Shown: positions 1 to 18,820 of the stretch, piece by piece
How positions within the stretch are numbered: position 1 is the stretch's first letter
Layout: each line of letters starts with the position of its first letter
NCBI GenBank assembly: GCA_048013815.1
Contig: CM106585.1
Coordinates: 1,612,001-1,676,000 of the forward strand
Source of the DNA: Setoptus koraiensis
Lineage: Eukaryota; Arthropoda
Reading direction: 5' to 3'
DNA: 64,000 bases
Notes under the pieces: generated by a model
Databases searched by the model: none
What the model was told of the DNA's origin: nothing
Seen by the model: the letters and a program-made list of their open reading frames with translations, nothing else
Made by a program: the position numbers and the translations under genes

Positions 1-4892
<4,892 letters not shown>

Positions 4893-6134
4893 TCATTATA
4901 TACATTTGTTATATATTTGTTATATAATTGTTGTTCCAACCATCGGCGTGTCGCACCAATTTAATTAGTGTCAATCCAATTATGAGATGCGATATTGACA
5001 GCAGTTTCAGTTTGATTGACAGTTGCAAGTAGGGCAACGTATGTCGAGCAGCGTGTGTGTGTGTGTGTAAGTGTGAGTGAAGAAAAGAATAACAGATAGA
5101 AAATGTTAGTTGACTGTTGAAAATGTCGTCGCCAGATTGACATCAGTTATATCGGTATAATATACAGTTAGACGGTTATATAATAACGATAATGGCACTA
5201 CAATAACTACGTAGCGAGCTCACACAAGACAACTAAAACTAGTTTATCTACTTAAACTTCATTTGGAGAAGCAACAAAGAAATCTTCGCCGTTATAACAG
5301 TTATAATAGTGTTATCCGTTTATTACATAACATGTATATCGACGAGCTATCTTAAGAATGGCTAGGCAAACACGAATGCAGGTGCCCCAGTCTATTCGCT
5401 ACTACTCGCTAATAATAGTCATTTGCTTTGAATTTGTTCCAGAAATACACGCTGTGACATCATCACATAACCTATGCACTCATTTTCTGGCACAACGTAA
5501 TTAGGGCTGAGTTCACGCTGCAACTCATGCAACCATCCATCGACGAGCAAAGTCATTGGACTTATTAATGAGATAATTATAATTATCTTTTGTGTGTGTC
5601 CCAGTAACCTAATGACCGAAACTGGCAACTGGCTGTCGGCAAATACCCTTCACTAATCACAACTAGACGCGAAATGAGAAATATAAATACAATGTATAAT
5701 AGAGTGCGCTAATGTCGCTATATTCGCCACTGGCGAGTCGCACAGCTTGTTACGTTATTCTTACATTATTCAGTCTCATCATGAGACTCTCATGTTATCA
5801 TTATCTGGGCCCCATTAATGTCAATGATCTCTGATACGCATGTGATAGAGATAGCATTAGATAGAGCCAGTCGTCAGTTCAAGCGACAATAGCTATTATC
5901 TGGCTGCAAATGTTGGCCCGGCGCAATATTTCTGTGGAGCGCGATATGAAGTAATTACTAGCATTTCATATTCATATTTATTTACAGTTGCACGAATAAC
6001 AACGGCATGCAATGGCTGCTCGCTTGAGGAATGGTCGGCAAGGTCACTAATTAGCATCACTAATTATGACCGAATGCAAAAATAAATCAGAGCAGTTCAA
6101 TATTGTTCTCAAGGTGTGGCGGCTGGTTGTGTAG

Positions 6135-6165
6135 GCCAAAATCGATTTATTGTATCGATTTTGGC
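6135..6165. repeat. perfect 12-bp hairpin
   Basis: Left arm gccaaaatcgat (6135-6146), 7-nt loop, right arm atcgattttggc (6154-6165). The arms are exact reverse complements. No function is evident. Confidence 0.8.
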
Positions 6166-7736
6166 GAGAAATGAGTGTGCCCAATTATAAATGAGACAGA
6201 CATTGTGATTCTTTTCTTCCCGTAGTGTATATTGGTTAGCGTTAACCTATTAGGTCAGACCTAACGCGTCGGACGACGAAGCAATGAAACAAGACAGACA
6301 CAATGACAGCGCTGACAGTTGATTGGCACCCTGAAAACAGTAACAGTTAATTACAGATAATTGCAATGTTATTTCCGGTTGCACAAACTTTGCGGCCTGG
6401 ATAAGAGTGGCTCCCGAAACGAATGCAGTAAGTGCGACCTAACAACTTGTTAGAGGTGCCAGAAATGGCGCCCATTCGACAGATCGATCTGATGATAATT
6501 GATAATTTATAAATTATAATAAATGATGTAATCGCGCACGCGCACACGCACACACACACGGTATCGGTAATTATGGTGGGTATTATTGAGCTGATTAGTT
6601 GGGTATTAAATAATGTATGATTGTAGGACAAACAAACATTGCAACAAGTTTATGTGGGCATATGGCCGGCCAATCATTGTTGGTCACATGATGGCTGACA
6701 TATTGTTGACAATGTGAATATGTGAATAGTGACACGACATGTTTTGTTGTTGCGTAACTGGCTTGTTGTCACTTATGACAAGCCAGTTGTGCCGTGATTT
6801 GTTGTCGTGTTGCGCTATGTTGTGCGTTTACATTTTACGTGTGGAAATGGAAGCCCTGCGACAATGACAGTGTGCGTATCACGTTGCGAGTATCACATTG
6901 TGGCTATAACATGGTTGGTATAATGCTTTGAGTGTAATATGTCACTTGTTTGGTTGTGCAACACAGTTGCAAAGCCATACAGTTGAGTAGTTACACAGGT
7001 ATGGCAAACGTAATTCAATACTCGTGATGCAACTTCAAGTGCAAGCGTACTCGCGCGCGTACGACACAAACGGCACACATATTGCGCCACACATCAATAG
7101 TGTATGCAAATATTTTGTTGCGCAACAAAATTACATTGCATAACAGTGGCAGCATCTAATCTAATTCTATTTCCCTGTTTTGCTGTTTGCTGTAGCCACG
7201 TTGCACTGTCAACTGTGTTTGTCTGCGCGTAACTGTTGGCATCGTCTATTTTCGGCCCGCCGGCCAACAACCCCCAACAGCAACCTCCAACAACAACCTG
7301 CAACAACAATCTCCAACAACAACCACCAACAACAACCTCCAACCGGCTAACAACGGCCTGCCCAAACCGTTACTCTCGTCAGTCACATCAAGGCTGGCGA
7401 GCTTAATGTCCCAACAGCAGCAAACTGGCAACTGGCAACTGCCAACAGTGCCTTAGTACGTGTTGTAACGCGTACAGGTAACACAGGTGAGCTGGCACAA
7501 TGCTGGCTCTTATCTCTGTTGACGCAAGCGATGCAAGCCACTTATCTCTCATTGTTGCTAGTTGCTGTCTGCCTCCCACGTCGGCCCTTATTTATTGCTG
7601 CCATTCACAAAAATAGCGCCCCCTGCCGCCTCGTTTGGCTCGCTTGTTGTTTGCGTAGTTGTTTGCATGCTGTTGCTTGCATGATGCAAGATAATGAATC
7701 GATTTGATTCGCTCCAATCAACTCACCTGAAACTCG

Positions 7737-7813
7737 CCTAACACTGTTAGCCTAACTGTTGGGCCCTAACAGTGTTAGGCCCTAACAGTGTTAGGCCCTA
7801 ACAGTGTTAGGCC
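7737..7813. repeat. 16-bp minisatellite with inverted leading copy
   Basis: Three perfect tandem copies of ggccctaacagtgtta occupy 7762-7809, with a partial fourth. The segment at 7737-7750 (cctaacactgttag) is the reverse complement of ctaacagtgttagg inside the unit, so the array can fold against its own leader. Each unit is also nearly self-palindromic around ctaacagtgttag. Confidence 0.85.
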
Positions 7814-8707
7814 AAACAACAACAGTCACACTGACAATTCGAGAGTGTAAGCGACAACGCCACCTATCTTCCGCATTGCTTTCACTTGCATTATGCGAGT
7901 TGCTGTCCATGACAGCAAACAATGGATATTATCGCGTTTCGCATGATTTTTTGTTTCATTCATAACTCGCAGCATTCTGTGAGTTATGAATCGCGCTGTG
8001 AGGCCAGCGAGTAGGCGCAGCGCAGATACCCAAAAAGAGGAAATATTCGAAAAGAGGAAATATCCGAAAAGAGGAAATATCCATACGAAATCTAACCGGA
8101 CATAGCAAGGGTTAGGCCGGGTCGAGTCGAGTGTTGGCGCGCCGTGATGCACTGGGTTTGACTTGAATGGCGTCGACTTGGCAACAACTAACAGATGCCC
8201 TTGTTGTGGTCACTGTCACTGTGCGCCAACTCACTGGCGCCCAACTGAGGCCCACCGAGCCCCACCGAGCCAAACGGAACGGAACCAGAACAGAGGGTAA
8301 AATGATCAAGCTGCCTTTTCGGTTTTGCCTCCGGTTTCGTCTCGCTTGGCTTGCATTTTCGCGGCACTTGCCGCAAGTTGCAGCTTTGGCCAGAGGGCGA
8401 CACTCGACTGCCTAGTCGAGCCCATTCCAATATGCCGATAGGATTGATTTTCATGAACGCACACGCACAGTTCACATTTGGGTTCATTCAGCGCACCATC
8501 AGCGCCACCCATAAATGGCAAGTGAACCCAAACGTACACCTGATCTGATCTGATCTGTTTAGTCTCGGAAATCGCGGCTAACAAAGCACAGGTGAGCAAT
8601 GGGTGCTCGTGCTCTTGAATGGCCGCTGCACTGACACTCGTGAGGGTCAACTAACTCGAGTTGAGTCTTCAGTCCCGAGTCCCGAGCCTCGGGATGATAA
8701 TATCCCT

Positions 8708-8762
8708 CGCTCACTTGGCGCTCACTTGGCGCTCACTTGGCGCTCACTTGGCGCTCACTTGC
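8708..8762. repeat. 11-bp tandem repeat, 5 copies
   Basis: Five head-to-tail copies of cgctcacttgg, perfect except for the final base of the last copy. Confidence 0.9.
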
Positions 8763-9477
8763 AGCCGAAGTCGGTGCCCGAAGTTGCCGCTCGAGCTCGT
8801 TGCCCGAACTCGTTGCTGCAAGTAGACACAAACGATGCCCACTTCCTGCTTATGATGGTCCAATGGGCGCATTAATCAAGCAGTCGGATCAATATCCGAT
8901 CCAGCATGTGACACTGCAATAATAATGATAATAATGAGAAGAGGCTCGCAGCCAGATAATTGCGCAACACTGCACCCTCGCCAAACAAGTCACTCTGGCG
9001 AGGCGCCTCTAATTGTCCGCTACATAAAGTAGCCGCTATTTATAAATACACTCAAATATATTTATTTATTATCATGGTCACTTAGTGCGTAGTTTATGGA
9101 TGGACAATTAGCATTTATATATATAAATAATTCATACGCTTGTCATAACTAATTGGCTTACTTGTCAATCTCAATCAAGAGGCAACATTTACAGCAACCG
9201 GCCACCGGCCGTCACTGTAGCCACTGTAACGAGCGGCACCGTTAACACAATTGACTTGAATAAGCCAGTGATTTGTTGTTTGTTTCTTTCTGGCAATGGC
9301 CACTATGGCCACTATGGTCACTGTGCCCACCATGCCCCGGATGCCCGCTGTGCCCACTATCCGCCGCTATGACTGTGAGAGCACCCATGTCGCCCCTTCA
9401 TTCATTCATTTATTTATGTTATGCCAGCTCTGAGCGCACCAATTGGCCGTCTCTTGTGACTTAACTTCACCGGCTTA

Positions 9478-9528
9478 TTTGTATGTGTGATTTGTATGTG
9501 TGATTTGTATGTGTGATTTGTATGTGTG
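9478..9528. repeat. 13-bp tandem repeat, about 4 copies
   Basis: Nearly perfect copies of tttgtatgtgtga within the intron. Confidence 0.9.
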
Positions 9529-12129
9529 GGCGAACGAGGGGCAGAGGGCGCCAGAGTGCCAGCGGCCAGGAAGAGGATCAATCGGACAAGCAATAGAGCG
9601 TAACATTGTCAGCCAACTACGGCCAACTGTGGCAAGACACTGGGCGCCACTCGATGGCGCAGTGTCTTGCGGGCCCCATGTGTTCCTATGGCACAGCACA
9701 TGGCGGAATATGTCATAGATGGCACAGAGATGCGTGGGGCCAACGAGAGAAAGAACAGCCAGCCAGTGTGCAGTGGCTACAGTGAGACAGTGAGACAGTG
9801 AGCAAGAGATGAAATGGAAGCGGACATTGAGACAGTTAAATGAGCTATCAGCGTTTATAGGCCCATTGTTGTTGCGGACGGGCCCGCTCTAGTTCATGCT
9901 CTACTTGTACCAGTGACAGCAACAGCAACAGCGACAACAGCGACAACAGCGCCCCAAAGAAATTCTCGTATATCCGGCTTAGCGACAATTTTAGATCGAG
10001 TCGAGTCAGATGAAAGCAGATGAAAGAGACAAGGCATAAACTGGCAGCTGAAGAATGATAAAATGATGCCAGCAACTATCATGTGACAGCTTGCCTAGTG
10101 AATGCTGGTCGAATTTGCTTTTATCAGATTGTCAGATTGGCTAACAAGAAGCGTCGTCGCCAAGAGGCAACCACGCCGGCTTTGCATGAAACACTGGCGC
10201 AGATAATATATATAATCACATAATATATATATATATATCTGCTGATAAATATATGTGTATATAAACATGTCCATGTATTATATCATATAAACATTAAAGT
10301 GTTATGTGCTATAATGGGCCATTTTCATATCGATCGCTTGTTGTGTGTCAGCTGGTTCATTAAATCATTGTTTACGCATCACATATATATATATGGATAT
10401 ATGGTAACAATGATGCGTATATGTTATTGCCGGACAACCACGCCAACAATATCCGTCCTCATACCTCAGGCGACTGGCTGCCGGCAGCCCGACGTCGCCG
10501 GCAGCCCGACGTCGCCGCGGCCCGACGTTGAGCGAGCTCGTGTATTAGCTCAAATGTTATATAGATTATTGTGTATATAGAGCAAGGTGAGCTCTCTTTT
10601 TGCAACCGGGCAACTGTCTGACCAACACAACAGCGGCCAGCCCTAACTGCCAGAAGCTGCTAAATTGCGAGCTGCCCAAAGGCTAAAGTTTAGCGGCTTG
10701 CGAAGGAGGTGAGCAGATGAGATGCAAACAAAATAAATCTCAAAGATGCTGTCTGAGATTTATCCTGAGCCATTGATCGTATGCTCATTCATTAGATTGA
10801 AGCGGCATAAATGGTGTACGTGCTGAAAACGTGCACCCTCCAAATCCGTATCGAGACGCACGGCGAGCCGAGCCGAGCCGAGCGTTTATGATATATCCAG
10901 TTGCAATGGGGCCCGCATGAGGCACGCAATAGCCACGCACAATAGACGAGAGAAGATTTATATCCCTCTTTGGCTTATGTTGTGCAATATTATGTGTTGT
11001 TGTTGTTGCTGCTGCTGTTGTTGTTGTTGTAACTGTTTCTGTTATTTCAGGAAGCTGGCGCTCAATGGAAGAAAAGCGAGCGACCAGAAAAATAAACCAA
11101 CAAACAAATCTCTCTCTTTCGGCTACCATTAACCCACTTTACATATATTCTGTATAAATATATATATGCGCATTTTTCTCTTTTTCACCTGCTACTCGCC
11201 AGGCCTGATATTTATGTCTATCATGTATGTGTGTTTACACATCTTGTTGTATTATCACGTAATAATATTTTAGTATGTATGTGTTGTGAGTGTCGAGCAA
11301 GCGCATCGGCCAGCAATATCAACCGGTCAACGCGCCAACAACCAAGCCCACTGTCATGATGTAATGCCAGTTGCTGCTGTTGTTGTTGTTGTTGTCGCGC
11401 CAATGGTTGACTTGTCCAGAATGTACATGCAATATAATGTAATTTCCCGCACACTAGATTAACAACAACAACAAACAAATTGATTCATGGCGGAAATGAT
11501 GCAATGACCATGCTACCACCACACCGTACAGCCAGTATACATACCAGGTATGTACAGGTCATGCCATTATCGCCACCTAGCGACCTCATACATCTGACAC
11601 ACATTGCGTGCTGCGCTACAAGCCTCGTGCCTCATTCCTTCTTAGTCAGAATTATGCAATATAAGGTAGTATGAGCTAGTCGCTAGTATTATGAGGTGGA
11701 GCGAAATCTCAGAGTGCCCTCTATCGACAACAACAATGCGAGCCCCTTTTTGCCGACCTGCTCTCACATTATTTACCTTGAATTACTTGATCGTTCATAA
11801 CTTGTCAGTCGGTTGCGCCATAAGCGTAAGTGGTGAAATGGTAGCTGCAATGGCTGCAATGGCTCATCTCATTATGTAACACTCGACGCAAAACACTCGA
11901 GAGTCAACCATGGCAATAATAACAACAGCAACAACAATAATATTATCGTCTTTTAGTTTGATTACTTACGCAATGACTCGGTCATTACTCAATGAGCACA
12001 ATGGACACAACCAACACGACACACTTGACCGCGTGTTTCGAGCAACAATATCCCCCTACTGGCCGACCACTACAACCAATTATGATGAGCCGGCACGCTA
12101 TTAAGATACTTGACAAAAGCGTCACTTAC

Positions 12130-12172
12130 AACTGCAGTCTGCAAATGTAGTCTGCAATTATAGACTGCAGTT
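12130..12172. repeat. 11-bp stem inverted repeat
   Basis: Arms aactgcagtct (12130-12140) and agactgcagtt (12162-12172) are exact reverse complements around a 21-nt spacer, which contains another tgtagtctgca copy. Confidence 0.75.
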
Positions 12173-13594
12173 ACAGGGTAGAGGTAGAAATGATTGAACA
12201 AGTTTTGTTGAGTTTTTCAACGTTTTTTTTTTGCCATCATCACAAGACCGGTTAAGTTAACGGTATAACACGGTAAATAGCAACATGCTGTTGTCGACCT
12301 ATGTGGCCTGTCAGCACGTCTGACGGGTCATTTTGATATATCGAGTTAGCGATGGCAATGAAAATGCGTTTGATTGATTGCGTCGATAATGACTGACTGG
12401 CCGAGAAGGGGGCGCTTCCGTTTTGCAGACAGCGCTTTACGTTTATGGACGCTTGTCGACGACAAACCAGTGGCCGCCAGTGGCTCAAGTGCTCGCAACG
12501 ACAATTACCATTGATTTCGACTCTCTAGTTCTCCAGTCATCGTAATGATCGTCGCTGAAACGTTTGGAAAAATATTTTTTCGCTTGTCATAATAGCGACA
12601 ATTGAGTGAATTGGATTCGTCGTGAGAGACGTCGGAATTATAGAGACACAACGGCGCCAATAATGGGGGAATTGCAGCGGAGGGGCGAACAGAAATTAAA
12701 GAAAAAAAAATATCCTTTCGAGAGTCGACTGCCTCAGTACTGTGATTCAGTAAAAAATTGCCCTCTTTCCATTGATTGATGATAAATCTCGTGCTAGCAA
12801 CCAAGTGAACGCTTCAACATGAAACAAACAAACAACAACAACAAAAACAAAACAAAACAAAAAAAAACAAAAAATTATAAGCTTTCAAGCGCAGTGTGAT
12901 TTTCTAGCGCGCGCGCCCCCGTTAGATAACATATTACGTAATACGCACATATACCGCACGAGCGCTAAGCATTAGATAACGGCGGCAAGCGCTGCGACCG
13001 AAATGGCCTCGATTTGGATTTAGAGAAAATTTTGAACTGATGCACCCAATCCATCAGTTGGCAGCAGATATAGGCCGCCGTTGAAATGGCGGCCGTTGTT
13101 GTTGTCGTTGTTTCTTCGGGGGCCAATTGATGGCCGAATAATAAATAACGGATAACAAATAATAAACAATAAACGATCAAAAAATAAAAAGTGTTAGACA
13201 CGCACAAAAGGGATAATATCACCAAGACACAGATATTTGATATTGGTGTGTGCACTGGTGGACGGTGGCGCCAATGAAGCGGCTGCCACAAATAATCTGT
13301 TTTTATCATTTCTCATCAAGGAAAGAATCGCTTTTGTTTCGCCAACGTGTGCTTGCAACATTAACAAATGAATTATCTCCATCTGCGGCCTGCAGCCGGC
13401 AGCGAGTTGAATTGAGTCAGCGTGGTCGACTGGCGCCAAGTGGGGCCATTTTTCATTCAAATTTTATAAGTGGCACCTAATTAGTGAGATGATGTATTGA
13501 GCCGACTCTGGCATACAGACTGTGTGTCGCCCATTCAATCATGCGCTCACGGCTGGCTTGTTGCACGAGCCACACAATGCAAATTTGCAAGCTT

Positions 13595-13686
13595 GAATAT
13601 GCGAATATGCGACTATGCGAATATGCGAATATGCGAATATGCGAATATGCGAATATTTGAATATCTGAATAGTTGAATATTTGAAT
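13595..13686. repeat. 8-bp minisatellite (gaatatgc)n
   Basis: About eleven 8-bp units. The first are gaatatgc with one gactatgc variant. The last few drift to gaatattt, gaatatct and gaatagtt, suggesting decay at one end. Confidence 0.9.
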
Positions 13687-16600
13687 GGGCGATATTTGTA
13701 TTGAAAAGAGTGCAAAATGACAAAAAGAAGCTGCTCGAGTGTGGCAAAATCAAGTGCCATTCGCGTGATTGATGGCAGCGGCAGCGGCAGCAGCATCGGC
13801 TCTGGCACTCGTCATGATGATACGACGCGCTATGGACAATGTTCAACGAACGTTGTTGACGTTTTGCGCTTATCCGGATAAAACGGGCTGGATAAAACTG
13901 TTGTGCACAGTTATATCCAGATAGCTGCACAGCAGCTAGTTGTGCAGCGCCCGGCGAAACAATGCAAACAGAGCGCGGCATCGCAAGCGCGATTTTGCCG
14001 CGCATTTGGGGCGATCTTGCGATTTTTTGCACAGTCGCCCAGTGGCGCCGACTAACTAACCGACCGAGTTGTTGTGAGCGAGCCCAGCTGACATGTGCGC
14101 ACTAACAAGTGACGTCCCGATGATATTATGCAACCAGAATTGACTGTGAGTGGCTCTTATCTATTTGCTGCCAGCTTTGACATGCCAGCTTGGACACAGA
14201 AATAAACTTATTTCTGTGCTGTGATTTTTATTTTGCTGCTTTTATCCGCTTGTTTGTTCCGATGTCTGATGTGTTTGATTTGGCTCACAGCTCGCCCTGG
14301 GCAACTAACCACTATCGCTGGTACGGCACCCATTGCCACTAGCGCCGGCTTTGGGCTACAGTGACACTGCCGGCGACTCGATGGCTCAAAGGCTTCTCGC
14401 TGGCTGGCGTCACTCACTCATCCGATTGGCTGCTCGAGCCTCGACAATAAAAGTGTCCGGCCTCACCTCGTCGTGCGCTGTTGAGTTGTGGCTCCATTTA
14501 GTTGCCTGCGCGCGCTACAAAGGCTGCACGAGCAGGCCCCCGAAAAGATTATTAGGCAAATAAGAGGGCCCCAAACGAAGCGACGCCAAGTGCTTCTGGG
14601 AATGCATCAATATTTGATTAGTCGTCGTTGGCGTCGTCGCCGCTGCACAGCGTCATGTGTATCGTCAGCGTATCCTCACAAGTCGGTATCGTTGCGGCGC
14701 GTACCGTTGCGGCGCATATCGGGTCGTATAGCGACATGGGTATATGTCGCTATACGAGGCACGACATACGTTACGCGAAAGATATATATGTATTCCAGCA
14801 CATATATAGCGTATATATGACGAGTATATGGCGCGTATATGGCGCATATATGTGGCGTACTTGATGTGACGTATATGTGGCGTATATGAGGCGTATATAC
14901 GGCGCGTATTGGCGTATATGTGATGGATATCGGCACACAGCGAGCACGTTCCGTCGCAAAGGTTAGGTATAAAAATAAATAATAATAATAGATGATAATA
15001 TATATGTGTGCGATATTGGGCGCACTCTTACTTATGTGGGCTCTGTTTAACTGACACACACATTACAAGGGCCCCATCACTTGTCTCCACTCGCTGCCGC
15101 CGACAGGTGTACAGGTGAATGTGCCTAGGCGGCCTAGTGACGACAAGTTGTGCCAGTGCCGGCGCGATGCTAATATATGCCGCTATACGACACTGCACTG
15201 TATAGACGGCCTAACAGAGTGGTAAGTTATACATGTATGAGCCACAATCGTATTAACTCTTCGCCGCGCATTGTTGTCGATATTCCAACGGTCCAACATT
15301 CGAACAGTCGAGCATTCGAACGGTCGAACGGTCGAACACTATTACATAATAATCCCATTTGAATAGAATCAACAATTCACAATATGATATGATGTGATTG
15401 TCATCGTTTAGCTATCTGTTGTGCGCGTCTTATCTATTAGCCGGCAACAATCACGACGCACAAATCCGTCGCTCTGTCTCCTTTTGCTGCGGGCCTCGCG
15501 CGCTAATGTTATGTGATCACTATTAAACTGTTCGCGTATTAACTAACACTGTTCACCTGTTTACAAGCGCGAGCTTTCTCACATTATCACATTATCGTTG
15601 ATTAAACACAACGCTATTTATCACCGCCTGACCACTATGCGCCGCTGTCATAAATGCTGCACATTGTTGCCTGCATATACCTGGCATATATCAAGCCATA
15701 TATTGGCACATATCAAGCTATGTGTGTTGCCGCATGTGTGATGCGGCAAGCGAACGAGCTTGCGCCGTTGTCCACTTTGCGGCGCCCCGATCACATTTCG
15801 CCAGGCCCCATCAGCACATTATCGTGTGACATTTGTGTGATTTTGTGCGCTGCGCAAGGCCAACTTAGACTAGATCGATTGATCGCCGCTAGAGGCCCGC
15901 CAATATGTGCACTGGCACACACTGTCACTTACCTATGGCGCCAGCAGTGGCGCCAAGGGCCCAAAAGAATTTTTTCATTTATGAATCCATAAATTATGAC
16001 GCGCCAATATCAATTTAAATGATAATGTTAACCGCTTGCACTTGTCGCGGCCACTGTTTTACACCAACCGTGTGGCGCAGTCAGTTGTCAAGTTGAGCTG
16101 GTTGAGTTGGCCGCAACGACAGTTGTCGCAACAATTTCTCACCCAACGACCCACCGACCCACCGACCGAGTAATCCGACAGGTTCTCTATGGGCCCCACA
16201 ATTGTTATTTTTGCCTCTTGGCATGGCCTGGTTTTATGCAGTTGTCGTGCGCAGTTTTATCTGTGCATTACATCAGCGCTTACATTCTTTTTTCAGCGCT
16301 TTTTCAGCAAGCAGTTGGCCCACTTTATGAGTTGATCCTCTTAACAATATCATCATCATCTTATGCTGGCTGTACACGCCACAATACGCCACAATATACC
16401 GTAATATGCCGCAATATACCGTTGTAATGTTGTAGTATGCTGTAATATGGTTATTGCAAGTAACAACGGAATTCAATGAAGCAATACTCTTGTAATAAGA
16501 CCACCACAACAGACTATAGAAGACTTTTTCACGCCGTTTGGGGCATCCTCTTTTGGGGGGACCCTCTTTGGGGATCCTGGTCGGGGATGCTCGTCGGGGG

Positions 16601-16838
16601 AGGGAAACCGAAACACACGCACACCCAAAAAGAGGCTCCTTTTATTTATTATTTCTCGTGCCCATTCTTTCGCTCTCTCTTCTTTGTGGCGCTGCTGGCC
16701 AGGCCCAGCCGGCTGGCCCCCACACAAGCTAGGTAGACGAGGCTGGTGTTTGTGCATAAATAATCTCAGTTTGCCAATTGCGTCAGCAAGCGCCACACAC
16801 CGCGCAAGCCGCGCAACAATGGCTGCCAGCCACTCGAT

Positions 16839-16957
16839 GGACACTGCAATCTGGACACTGCAATCTGGACACTACAATCCAGTAACTACAATCCGCTGAC
16901 TACAATCCGCTGACTACAATCCGCTGACTACAATCCAGTGACCACAATCCAGTGACC
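16839..16957. repeat. 14-bp minisatellite (tgactacaatccgc)n
   Basis: About eight variable copies, from ggacactgcaatct through tgactacaatccgc to tgaccacaatccag, with gradual base changes along the array. Confidence 0.85.
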
Positions 16958-17404
16958 GGCCACTAGATGGACACTAGATAGCAGTGACACACAAATAAGT
17001 GTTGGCCGAGATGTGTCCCGAGTTTGATCAGATCAGGTTTGCCGAGCGCCGGGCCAACGGATAATTTGGGGCGCTGATCAGCGGGCACGGTTGCCGGGAT
17101 CCGCCGATAGGAGCATTGTTTCGCTTCATCTGGCGCATGATCAAGCAATGATAAACTGTAAACTTGATGACACTGACACTGGCCCGCAGTGGCGGCCATC
17201 CGATGCCGTCAGACTGCAACGGCCAGAGCGTCACACGAACAGAATACGACAATAGAACCAGCGGCCAACAATAACGTCCAGTCTAAATGATGTACCGAAT
17301 TCAGATCATGTTTCGTTGCCGCTCTCTTTTTGCCGGCTCTCGCTCGCCCTCGATATCTCACGGCAGCCGTCATATTCTAATCCGTCAGAGCGCGTTTTCT
17401 TTGC

Positions 17405-17500
17405 CGGCCTCTCGCTCCCTTTACCGGCCGCTCGCTCCTTTTCGGGCCGCTCGCTCCTTTTCGGGCCGCTCGCTCCTTTTCGGGCGCCTCGCGCCTCTTT
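17405..17500. repeat. 19-bp minisatellite, about 5 copies
   Basis: Tandem copies close to cgggccgctcgctcctttt. The central copies are perfect and the outer ones variable. Confidence 0.85.
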
Positions 17501-18494
17501 TCTCGCTCCACAAAACAAAATATTCCACTCTGCTGGCTAACTTTGTTCGCGGGCCCGCGTGATTCGTTGATGCGGACACATGTATGTGCCAGATAGAGGC
17601 CAATCGCACCGTCCTGATTGTCCCAAAGTGAATCCATGAGCATTGCACCGGCTATAAATAGATGTCCACTGGGCAATTGTGAGAGATTTAACAGTGCCAA
17701 CGTGAAAATATTGAATAAAATGTCGGACACAAAGCAAACTTTGTGGCCGTTTTTGTCATTTTGAGCACAATCCACAAAGTCAACACAACGAGCGACTGTG
17801 CGCCAATTGTGCGCCTCCCTTTGGCCTCTCTTAGGCCTCCATCTGGGCTTCCATTGGCCTCCCTCTGGACTCCATTTGGCCTAACTTTGGCCTGACTTTG
17901 GCCCAACTTTGGCCCAACTTTGGCCTCCTCTCGGGCCCCCCGCTGGGCCCCGTCCACCTGACAGTGAGACCCAGAAGCTCATCTTGTCAGCTGTCACATG
18001 TTGCCGTGCGCGAATGTTGAAAGCATCATTAGCCAAAGTATCTCTTGTCAGATATACTTTTGCCTGCTCACTTCAGTGGCATGTCACCGGTGCAAGATGC
18101 CGGCCGTCTGACAATTGTGAGGTTGCCATTTGACAATTGACTTTTGCACGGACACTGACTGTTAAAACGGCGCCCAACTAATGGCTTACCAATGCGCGAT
18201 TTTGTTTCTGTCTGTGGCCAACGTATAAATGAAAAATTGAGTATCATTGATGGCACGCGATCACTGATAAGTCTGTGTGACAATTATGTAACAGCTACCA
18301 GTGGCAACAATCATAGGCATGTCAACTGTTAGTGATTGGCAATCTGGTTGCTGTCACATCCGCTGCGCGCTCGCTTGCTCAGATCTCCATCGCTGATCTT
18401 ATCTATCAATGCTTCTCGTCGGCAGCAATCGCATGTGTCCACATCATCTGTTCCCATCATCTCGGCGCGGCTCATCCAATCTAATCTCGTCTCG

Positions 18495-18554
18495 TCTCAT
18501 TTCATCGCGTCTCATTGCATCGCGTCTCATTGCATCGCGTCTCATTGCATCGCG
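18495..18554. repeat. 15-bp tandem repeat, 4 copies
   Basis: Copies of tctcattgcatcgcg. The first has one change (tctcatttcatcgcg) and the other three are identical. Confidence 0.9.
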
Positions 18555-18681
18555 CTACGCAGCGTCGCGCAGCGTCTCGTCCCGTTTGGCCCCATCTCAT
18601 TCCGTCGAATCGCACAATTCATGGCATAAAATAGCGACCTGGCGAGTTGCTTGTTGCTCGCCGTCGGCGCACAGTCTGCCG

Positions 18682-18820
18682 CGCAGTTTTTCATGCAGTT
18701 TTTCATGCAGTTTGCCGTGGAGTTGTCGTCAAGTTTGTCGTCAAGTTTGTCGTCAAGTTTGTCGTGAGGTTGTCGTGCAGTTGTCGTGCAGTTTGTCGCG
18801 GAGCTTGTCGCCGAGCTCGG
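18682..18820. repeat. 12-bp tttgtcgtcaag-family array
   Basis: Three near-perfect copies of tttgtcgtcaag are flanked by related gcagtttttcat and gcagttgtcgt variants. Confidence 0.75.
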
